Shown here: positions 56,284 to 64,000 of the stretch, piece by piece
Layout of the letters: every line of letters begins with the position of its first letter
Numbering within the stretch: position 1 is the stretch's first letter
Origin: Neoceratodus forsteri
Lineage: Eukaryota; Chordata; Ceratodontiformes; Ceratodontidae
DNA: 64,000 nt
NCBI GenBank assembly: GCA_016271365.2
Contig: CM028131.1
Location: forward strand, 167,156,501 to 167,220,500
Direction of reading: 5' to 3'
The notes under the pieces: model-generated
Seen by the model: only the letters and a program-made list of their open reading frames with translations
What the model was told of the DNA's origin: nothing
Database searches by the model: none
Made by a program: the position numbers and the translations under genes

Positions 56284-57960
56284 CTCAATAAGTACTTCTG
56301 TTCTATATTCACGTGGGAGAAGGGCAGGCAGCTTCTGCAGGGGGTGGGGAGGATGGGCTGGGGATGGGGTGACAGATGGGTAATCACTGAGGGCAAGTAT
56401 TAGAGGGTTTGAGGGCTCTGAAGGTGAATAAAGCATGAGGAGCAGACAGCATACATCCCAGGGTGTTAAGGGAACTGGTGGAGTTACTGGCAGGGCCACT
56501 GGCAGACCTACTCAATACCTCCCTGGACAGAATGTGCTTGCCACAGGACTGAAGGATGGCCATTGTGGTGCTGCTCCATAAAAGGGACCCTAAGAATGAA
56601 CCAGGCAATTACAGACCTGTAAGCCTGACATCCATTGTGGGAAAGTTGATGGAAACAATCCTGAAGGAGAGGCTGGTGACATTTTGGGAAGATAATGGAC
56701 TCCGGGAAAGTCATTGGCATGGGTTTGTCTCAGGAAGATCCTATCAGACTAACCTTGTTGAGTACTGTGATTAGGTACTGAGGGAACTGGACAAAGGTCA
56801 TGTGGTGGAGGTCATAATTTTGGTTTTCAGCAAGGCCTTTGATTCAGTGCAGCATTGGAGGTTGGGGGAAACTGAGGTATGTGGGGTTGGGACTAAGATG
56901 GTTAACTGGATCAAAAATGGCTTCAGGGAAGACAGCAAAGGGTAATAGTTGGAGGGAGCTCCCATCTCCAAGGGCAGTTACTAGCAGGGTGCCCAGGATT
57001 GGTATTGGGGCTGATGTTTTTTGGGATATTCATAACATACATCTCACATGGCATCAGGAATAAGATCAGCCTCTTCTTTGATGATACTAAGTTGGGAGCA
57101 GTGGTGAGTGACATAGAGGGATGTCAAGAACTGCAAAATAACCTGATTAAACTGGAGGAGTGGTCAGAAGAGTGGCAGCTGGGGTTCAATGCTAAAAAGT
57201 GCAAGGTGATGCACTTTGGAGTGAAGAACCTAGGGAGGAACTATCACCTGAGCTGAGTAGAGCTAGGTACCACTGAGGAGGAAAAAGATCTAGGGGTGGT
57301 TGTAAATGGGAACATGAACAACTCAGCGCAGAGCAGGAATGTATCAGCGGAGGCCAGCAGGATGCTGGAGTGTATTGGGATAAGGAATAAGGAGGTGATC
57401 CTGCCTCTCTACAGATCACTGGTCAGACCACACCTGGAGTACTGCATTCAGTACTAGTGCCCAAATATAAAGAAGGATATTGGACTACTAGAAAGGGTAC
57501 AGCACAGAGCAACTAAGATGATACAGGGACTGAGTAAAAGGCTATATGAGAAGCAAGTGTGTGACTTGAATATGTACTCCCAGTAGGAGAGGAGAGATTG
57601 GGGGGATATGATTGAGATCTTCAAGTACTTAAAGGGGATTAACAAGACAGGAACAGAAGGGATACTTAAGTTAAGCAGGGGGAGGGACACAAGAGGTCAT
57701 GGTCTTAGATTGGAGGGGGTAGATATAGGAGGGAAATGACGAGACACTTTTTCATGGAGTGGGTTGTGGCAGAATGGAACTTTCTGTCAGAGGAGCTGGT
57801 ATCCTCAAGACAGTGGGGCTTCCAAAAGGGGATGGGACAGGGTGAGATGGGAGGTTATTGTGAAGGGGAGGGGCAGCTGCAAGTTAGGTGTGCTAGCTGC
57901 ACATTCAAGCTGACTTGATAGACCATGTGGCTTGTTTCTACTGGCAAATGTCCTTTGTTC
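56284..57960 (+). pseudogene. CR1-E ORF2, reverse transcriptase and C-terminus
   Basis: Plus strand: NKYFCSIFTWEKG (56286), NYRPVSLTSIVGKLMETILK (56610-56670), GFVSGRSYQTNLVEYCD (56720-56775), a decayed PQGS region near 56980, and ISLFFDDTKLGAVV (57065-57105). The catalytic motif is FFDD, keeping both aspartates. It continues with WQLGFNAKKCKVMHFG (57170-57225), NKEVILPLYRSLVRPHLEYC (57385-57445) and MEWVVAEWNFLSEELV (57750-57800). Stops and frameshifts throughout. Confidence 0.85.
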
Positions 57961-57961
57961 G

Positions 57962-58240
57962 TATGTTCCTAGGTGCACTGATCCAGTGGACTGTTTTCAG
58001 ACATGAACTGGGCCATAAAGATGGTACATAAGTAATACAGACAATGTACTTGCAATAACAAAGAAAGGTACAAGAAATAGAATACATTGAATATACTGAG
58101 TACAGCTAAGTTCAACTAAGTGCAAGAATACAGTTGAAATACAATAGAGTAGCAGCTAAAGTGCGGCTGCAATATACATGATGTACAATCAGTCAGTCTT
58201 ATGACTGTTCAGCATTGTACAACAGGACAGTTTATTCATA
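57962..58240. repeat. Right arm of the inverted repeat (partner 49385-49830)
   Basis: Reverse complement of the left arm, from AGGTGCACTGATCCAGTGG to ACTGTTCAGCATTGTACA. It continues the 8-bp-TSD element to the right of CR1-E. Confidence 0.8.
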
Positions 58241-61200
58241 GGTAAAGAGGAGCCCCTCCGGTTACTGTTGTCCTGAGAGGGAGATGCCACAGGGTTCAGG
58301 GGGAAACCCTGTCCAGGATAAGTCCTACTTCCCCCAAAAAAGTGGGAGGAGGAGGAGGAAAAATTATATGAGGAGTTAGAAAGAGAGTCCCCATGATCCC
58401 TCTCCTGTCTACCCCACCTAGGTAGAGCCCTCACCACAGGACCAGACTACATCAAGAAGGAACACCCTTGGCTGAGAAAGGAAGTACCTACAGGGAGTCC
58501 CTAAGGCCAGGTTAAGAAGCCCTACTTGCCCTCCCTTCCTCCCAGAAAGGGCCCTTTGTCACTTAGGAAGGTAAGAGAGGACCCGGAAATACCAGTAGGA
58601 CCAGCCCACAACTGTCCTCAAGGAGTGGGAGGGCAGGCAGGGAAGGGGCATCGTCCAGGAACTGAGGCCCAGAAGGGAAGGTGCCAGTGATAAATAGTGA
58701 AGATATACAAGAAGATCAATCATTACGCTTGGTACATAATTTTCATATTTTTTTTGTGTCAGTCTTCACCATTCATCACTGTCTGGGTGAGTACTGAGTG
58801 CCCTGAAGGGGGCCCAGCACTTCTCTGAGGGACATGAGTCTCTCAGTCTCTTGTGGGGGAGGACCATGAAAGGAGGTGACCCATTACAGATCAGTTAGGC
58901 CTGTGACTGGTCAGGGTGAAGTGGGGTCCCCCATTGCCTGGGAGATGGAAGTCACCCCTGTAGTTCCCACCTTGCCATGTGAGAGAAAATGTCAGTCCCA
59001 TGGAGAGCAGAGAAAGCACCCTACACTGTGCCAAAGGTGACAACCTTAATAGATGAAGCCATGTTGTCCACCTAATACAGTTCGTTGTCACCACTTGCCT
59101 TGAAGCTACCTCATTAACATCATAGGACACCCTTGCCTGGTGCCTTGTGAGCTCCAGGCCGTGCGCAGAGAGGACAATGACCTGGCTGGTTGCCTTCATA
59201 TCAGGCAGCAATGTCAGTACATGACCTATCATTGACCACAGATGCCTATTGTAGGCAGCATGGTATGCCTAATGAGTGGCAAAGTTGAGCATGATATGAG
59301 CCAAAGAGAACACTATCCATCTCCGCAGTCAAACTCTCCAGAGTCCACATCTGGGGGCTGGTTACACACCAGGTGTCTATGCCCAGAAGTGGTATCCAGT
59401 ACTCTCACTCCCAAAGTGGGATGAGGCAAGGTCCCTGGAGACCCCTGATGTGTGCAGTACATGTGCTAGCCGTCCATAGAGGCTGGAGTTGGGACAGATG
59501 GTTACTGCCAGGTGCAGAATGATGCTTCCTAGAAGAAATTGGCCAGGAAAGGATGACCAGGTGGCCCACACTGAATTCACTAAAGAAGACACGCGTCATT
59601 CACTCAGTATTGCATCTTATGATGTGGGATAGGTACAGATCACCAACCAGCCTCAATAGGAAGCACTAATACTTTATCTAATCAGTATCTGAGGACAGAT
59701 GGACAGAGGTATCCTCTTTCCTGAAGGAGGAAAATGAGCAAGCTGATGAATCTGAAAAGTCCAAGTCCAGGTGCTGCGGGGAAGACAGGCAAAAGACCTG
59801 CTCATCCATAGCCCTGACATAGCCGAGGAAGGCAGCATCAGTGGCTTTGAACTGTTCCCAGGTTAAGGGCCCTGAAGGACTCACATGCCCTGGAAAATGA
59901 GGAGGGAAGCTGCAGAGGCAATGAGGAGACACATTTCACCTTATCTGAGTGACCTCTGACAGGGCTAGGGGACCTTGCTAGTGATCTTGGACCTCCTGGG
60001 GATCTACTGGTCTGTGCAGTTACTATCCACTCAACCAGTTTGAAGTGGTCAGGACAGAGCCCTGAATGGGAAACTCCCCTGTGAAGAGACTGGGGCTGCA
60101 TAGAACCAGAAGGGTGGACCCCAACCCCCAACCCCACCCAATAAGGCCTCCTTTGAAGGATATGAGGGAGCGAACAATGGCTCAGCACCTCGGCATATCC
60201 CTGAACCCACAAGGGTCCTGGGGGAAGGTCACTGTCCCATGTCCTCTCTCCTCAGTCCTGTCGATTCCAAGGTTGACCACTTCCTCACTCCCAATGCCAG
60301 GGACTGCTTGAATCCCACACACCTCCTGAGGGAGGCTGCAGAAGAGTGAGTCCCTATTCTGGCCTGGGGGGTGAACAGCACCAGGAGTGTCAGTTTTCCA
60401 GGCCTCCGAGACCCAAACCATCATCCCCTCAGATGGAGGGTCACTATTGGCAGGGACCTTCCTGACATCATCACTGGCATGAGAACCAGCACCAGTCATA
60501 ATAGCTGGTGCCATGGGAATGGATGCCTGGGAGGGCACAGAGTTACTGGACACCGGAGTACCCTTTGACTCTGAGGAGTTGGGAAGCCAGTCCAGATCAG
60601 TCTCCCAAGCATCTGGCTCTAGAGAGAAGGAGATACAGAAGACCTCCAGATGAGCAGCCCCAGAGGTTTTCCCACCCATGGTGCCACTTGTAGTGCAGCT
60701 GGAGGGTCCAGTATTGCTCATGGTGCTGATCACTAGAGCTCTAAATGGCCCCAGAATACAGAACAGCACTGGTGGGTGGCACTGAGGAGCCACCCATGCC
60801 AGGCCCAGCATTCATGGGCCATGACACTGGGGGAACCTGCACCTCTGAGGAGTTGACTGCCTGTACGTTGCTCCCAACCCAGCCCCCGACATGCCCAGAC
60901 CAATCCTCCAGCACTGCAGAAGAGACCTCCTCCCTGACAAGGCTAGAAGAAGAGGAGGCCTCCTCCTCATAGGTCTGTATAGAATCGGGAGGTGATCCAA
61001 AGGAAATGTGTAGAGACCTGTGCTTGGAGTCCCTTATACAACACTGCTCTCCGAAGGTCAGTGGATTATGGCTGACTTTCCAAGCACAGTGCTCCTGTGC
61101 ACCACATTCCATGGAGAAGCAAGCATCGCAACTATTGATATCATGAGACAGACCCAGGCAGGTGAGGTATTGGTCATGCTGGTCCGTGATGGACATCTGC

Positions 61201-61290
61201 CAGTGCAGGAACACTGGTGCATAGGGGTCCAACTTTCCTTGGAAGAGCCCTTTTTTTTCCCCGGGATGAGCCCAACATGACTAGCAGTAC
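58240..61290 (-). pseudogene. DIRS-type Gag remnant
   Basis: Minus strand, several frames. Near the N-terminus, YLTCLGLSHDINSCDAC (61115-61170) gives a C-x2-C-x4-H-x4-C-like knuckle, followed by serine- and acid-rich sequence. The core has LPDMKATSQVIVLSAHGLEL, YDVNEVASRQVVTTNC and TTWLHLLRLSPLAQ (58990-59215), matching the pattern of vertebrate DIRS Gag (Q-V-I-x-x-x-x-x-L, Y-D-x-x-x-x-A-S-R, W-L-R-x-x-x-x-x-x-x-Q). A proline- and serine-rich tail (GGSRTYPGQGFPL) lies near 58290-58335. No DIRS reverse transcriptase, RNase H or tyrosine recombinase follows, so only the Gag end was kept. Boundaries approximate. Confidence 0.65.
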
Positions 61291-61700
61291 CTAAAATAAT
61301 AATAAGAAACAGACCTTCTGCTGTTTCAAGAAAGAAAAAGGAAAGGTCTTAGCGGATTCCTGCAGAAAACGTTGCCAAGTTACTAGCAGAGGGTGGAACT
61401 GGAAAGGAGCAAAAATGGTGCAATAATGACGTCGAAACAACTAACTAGGCTGCAATGTCACAGATGAAATTTTTTCAGCAGGTGTGAGGTGCTGCACTCT
61501 TGATGGTGGGAGAAGCAGAACTGGGGTAGGAGTTGGCAACCATTGCTGGCCAACCTGTGAGCGCCATGTAATGCACTGGCATCAAGGGTGGCACCTCCTT
61601 TGGAGCTGGCTCCTCCCTTTACAAAAAAACTCATGCTGGGTGCTGTGCCTCTGGCTGTCACCCAGACAGTGATAAATGAATATTGACACAGGAAAGATTG
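61291..61700. other. Unassigned flank of the DIRS remnant
   Basis: Probably DIRS leader sequence plus the boundary with the 8-bp-TSD element. No gene recognised. Confidence 0.3.
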
Positions 61701-62189
61701 GTAGTACTGTGCTGTACTCACACAATTCACATGAAGTGGTAGTTGCTTCAATTACTGTTGCATCCTTTCTGCCTCAAATCAATTCTTTCTGGCAAATGTA
61801 ACTATGTATGTTGCACTTTGCAACAAATGTTACATGTGTAGTTACACTTCCAGCATAAATCCATTTTTCTGTTGCACTTTGCAACAGTTGTTACATTTGT
61901 AGTTACACTTCCAGCATAAAATAATTTGTGCCAAAAGAGAAACGGCAGTGGTTACACATGTAACTACCACTTCATGTAAATTGTATAAATACACACCAGT
62001 CAAATATGAAAGTAATTAACAACTACATAGTATTTACAGTGCAATACGGTGTAGTTGCTTCATAGAAATGTGTGTCTAACTACATAATATGTAAATATGA
62101 AACTAAATACCAACTACATTGTATTTACATGTAATTACACAGTACTAACTGATAACTTTGAGAGGTCAGTGTCTATAGATATGTCTTAT
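61700..62189. repeat. Internal repeats of the 8-bp-TSD element, right side
   Basis: Two units with TTACACTTCCAGCATAAA (61842 and 61903) match the left-side block at 48160-48310 in the same orientation, including GTGCCAAAAGAGARACRG and TAACTACCACWTCATG. AT-rich ACTACA-type repeats follow. Confidence 0.75.
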
Positions 62190-62264
62190 ACTGACTGTTG
62201 TTAGCCTACTACAACATTGTCACATTTTTCTCCTACAGGGAATTGCATATTCCTTTCTGTGATG

Positions 62265-62313
<49 letters not shown>

Positions 62314-62521
62314 AATACTTGTCATCATGTTGTAAATCCTTATGATGAACTGGCAATGACTCTCCCAGGTCAGTTTTGCAAATATTATTGTTTTGTAAAT
62401 ACCATCCATTGTAACTGTTGTAACTGTTTGGCCCTACCAGGTCCATCTTGTAAATGAGCCCTGCTCAGTGGTGATGACCTGGATAAATAAAGATATTGAT
62501 TGATTGCTTGATTGATTGATT
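62190..62521 (+). mobile_element. L2-like LINE 3' tail with a (TA)n tract
   Basis: The plus strand has TTGTAAATGAGCCCTGCTCA and GACCTGGATAAATAAAGAT, then (ATTG)n at 62490-62521, the form of an L2-group 3' end. (TA)n lies at about 62270-62310. Too short to include coding sequence. The open frame across the (TA)n is spurious. Confidence 0.55.
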
Positions 62522-62604
62522 GACTTACATAGCAGTTACATTGCAGGTATACAGTAATTACAGTGCAGTTAAGGACACTTAAAATGAAGTGTTACCATAG
62601 AAAT

Positions 62605-63290
62605 AATACCATAAGTCAATAAATTAGAAACCTTCATTTGGGCAATGATATTTTAGCCTTGCATTTATTTGTTGCATTGTTTTGTTTTTTTCAGGGTTTG
62701 CCTTTGAGACCAGTCATAAACTGGAGATGAACACTTCTGCACCCCTTTGCTTTAAATCAGTAGCCATTGTTTCCAACTCATGGCAAATATCCTTGTCGTG
62801 ATTGTGTCCATAATTTATTCCTGGGTGGATAGTAATTATAGGGTTTGGGCCAGCAGTTTTCATTATATTTGGGATGACTTAATTTATGTCTGCCACCTTG
62901 GCCTCAGGGAAAAAGGAGAGCATTCGACCATGCTTATTAGGGTTGCAAATAGTTGCATCCCATTTTCTGATAACAGAATCTCCCAAAATGATCATCAACC
63001 TTTGGTTTGTTCAAATATTGCTAGCTCGTGAGATTTCAGGGCCATTACTAGCTACTATTGGAAAGTGGCTTGTATTTAAATCATTGACACTTCAGTAGTC
63101 CCTTGCCTTCTCAGCTGTTTCATACCAGTGCCTCATTCTGTCAGTCTGTCATTAAAAATGTCAAAATGTATGTCCTATAGCTTGAACTTCAAGCAAATGT
63201 TTGTTAAGTGCACCAAGCTCAATGGTAATCAACCCATTGTTGGCTTTGGCTGATTTTTCTTTTGCATTACTTTAAAGGATCATCCTCTGG
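62605..63290 (-). pseudogene. CR1-C ORF1, coiled-coil and esterase start
   Basis: Minus strand: a hydrophilic stretch with KANNGLITIELGALNKHLLE (63175-63235, likely coiled coil), then ILGDSVIRKWDATICNP (62935-62990, the GDS nucleophile block), PNIMKTAGPNPIITIHPGIN (62815-62875, corresponding to the family H-L-G-x-N-D region) and DLKQRGAEVFISSL. It ends at the insertion boundary and continues at 47950. Confidence 0.65.
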
Positions 63291-63772
63291 CACTTATCAA
63301 AGAATTTAAATCCCATTGTCTCTTTTTTACGACTGCATGGTGATGTCAGCATGCTGTCATACTGCTGTCAGTAGGAGAGAGATAAGGAACTGTGACAGGA
63401 TAGTAAGATTGTCGTCTTCTCCTGAATGGCTTGGCTGGACATAACTCACAACTTCTCTGCCATTGTTCCTGTTTATGACAGTGGTATTTTTGTGTCTGGA
63501 CCCTCCTCCACCTCTGCCTGCACATGACTGCAACATTTCATTGCTGGACTGTAAGTTTCAGTTAGGTACTTCAACTATCGCTACCTTTTAAGTCATTTTT
63601 ATAGCCCTTTAATAACTGTGCCTGTTAAGAGAGTTTTAGGTGGTAATTGCTCTGGTTCTTATTGAAACGCATATTCATTACAGTCATTTCACTACATGTC
63701 TAGCATTGTTTGTAAAGCACTTTGGGATACTGTGTATGAAAAGCACTATATAAATGCCGCTTCTTCTTCTTC
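63291..63772 (+). mobile_element. L2-like LINE or derived SINE 3' end
   Basis: The plus-strand end contains GTAAAGCACTTTGGGATACT and GAAAAGCACTATATAAATGC followed by (TTC)n at 63760-63772, a very common vertebrate L2-group 3' terminus. The 5' boundary near 63300 is a guess. Confidence 0.6.
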
Positions 63773-64000
63773 ATCATTCTGAGGGCACGTGAGATAGATA
63801 GTTTTGTGTATAGTCCTAACTCCACTGATTTTCACAGTGTAAGTATTTTTTTTTTAAACCATGGCTCTTTCATATAGTAATTTGCTCTTGATGACTCTGG
63901 GATAGGCAAGCCCCATGAAGTTTTGCAGCAGAAAGAGTGTGGAACAGAGGGGGTATAGCCTGTCAGACTCTGAATGCTAACAACATTAAAGACAAGAACA
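63773..64000. other. Unassigned right edge of window
   Basis: Nothing recognised apart from a short T run near 63848. Confidence 0.3.

Larger units (their letters stand above)
50110..57960 (+). mobile_element. CR1-E: CR1 LINE split by CR1-D
   Basis: The plus-strand pieces 50110-50684 and 56284-57960 form one 5'-truncated CR1. The left piece ends in the AEAL codons (near 50673-50684) and the right resumes with NKYFCSIF (56285-56310), as in the CR1 consensus pattern A-E-x-L-N-x-Y-F-C-S. The 3' end is near 57950 (TTTGTTCGTATGTTCC). Confidence 0.85.
47959..62596. mobile_element. DNA-transposon-like insertion with 8-bp target duplication
   Basis: Left end GGTTACACATTATTTTAAG; right end, reverse-complemented, GGTAACACTTCATTTTAAG. 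Similarity continues for about 45 bp (TGTCCTTAACTRCACTG). Both sides carry ATAGAAAT (47951-47958 and 62597-62604). An 8-bp duplication fits hAT-like or a few other DNA transposon groups. No transposase is seen. Its 14.6-kb span is inflated by insertions: an L2 tail, a SINE, CR1-E with CR1-D, a DIRS Gag remnant and another L2 tail. Confidence 0.75.
45166..63290 (-). mobile_element. CR1-C: CR1 LINE split by a 14.6-kb insertion
   Basis: The 3' end is near 45166-45210 (AGAATTAGACCTTGGCCCATC, a terminus different from the other CR1 copies). ORF2 follows to about 47640, then the end of ORF1. The ORF1 remainder lies at 62605-63290, beyond the insertion 47959-62596. An exact 8-bp duplication ATAGAAAT marks the insertion. 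The 5' end is near or beyond 63290. Confidence 0.8.

Noticed and set aside
60182..61232. Long serine/proline-rich minus-strand ORFs as a host gene
   Set aside because: They adjoin DIRS Gag core blocks on the same strand and carry the Gag-like cysteine motif. No splice structure is seen.
62201..62446. Minus-strand ORF with a Tyr-Ile repeat
   Set aside because: It is the translation of a (TA)n microsatellite within an L2-like tail.

Overview
This is vertebrate nuclear DNA made almost entirely of transposable elements. I found no host protein-coding gene that I can support. The evidence is many CR1-clade LINE fragments, L2-like and L1/Tx1-like LINEs, a DIRS Gag remnant, a Crypton-type tyrosine recombinase, tRNA-derived SINEs, MITEs and long minisatellites, with no long intact ORF of non-transposon type. 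This mix, with CR1 and L2 dominant and insertions nested several deep, suggests a repeat-rich non-mammalian vertebrate with a large genome, such as a lungfish, coelacanth or amphibian. I cannot fix the species. Boundaries marked approximate were placed by eye, and all similarity statements are by eye.

Layout. 1-2.7 kb: a unit of about 0.85 kb present three times, with an internal 90-bp minisatellite expanded in the third copy. 3.0-15.2 kb: a 46-bp minisatellite split in two by an L1-clade LINE (minus strand, probably once full length). That L1 was itself interrupted by a nearly readable L2 (minus) and a short L2 tail (plus). 15.2-17.8 kb: mostly unique sequence with a candidate conserved noncoding element. 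17.9-24.5 kb: a graveyard of CR1 fragments, one split by a GC-rich retroposon with a 17-bp target duplication. 24.9-29.5 kb: a 290-bp tandem array and a 470-bp tail that occurs twice. 30.7 kb: a MITE. 31.6-33.2 kb: a LINE 3' fragment. 33.7-35.7 kb: a foldback element of about 2 kb.

36-63.3 kb is a set of nested insertions. CR1-A (minus) was split by a nearly complete CR1-B (plus) and by an insert carrying a Crypton-type recombinase, whose ORF was then broken by a second copy of the GC-rich retroposon. Upstream lies CR1-C (minus). Its ORF1 is split by a 14.6-kb DNA-transposon-like insertion with an exact 8-bp target duplication. Inside that sits CR1-E (plus), and inside CR1-E sits CR1-D (minus). 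CR1-D is a nearly full-length element whose 5' side consists of 489-bp tandem monomers. A DIRS Gag remnant lies on the right side of the same DNA-transposon-like insertion.

The genes do not form a host pathway. They encode the endonuclease, reverse transcriptase, ORF1 and recombinase proteins of selfish elements, and nearly all carry stops or frameshifts. The strongest leads are the tandem-monomer 5' region of CR1-D, the two-copy GC-rich retroposon with target duplications, the Crypton-type recombinase insert, the foldback element and the split minisatellite.
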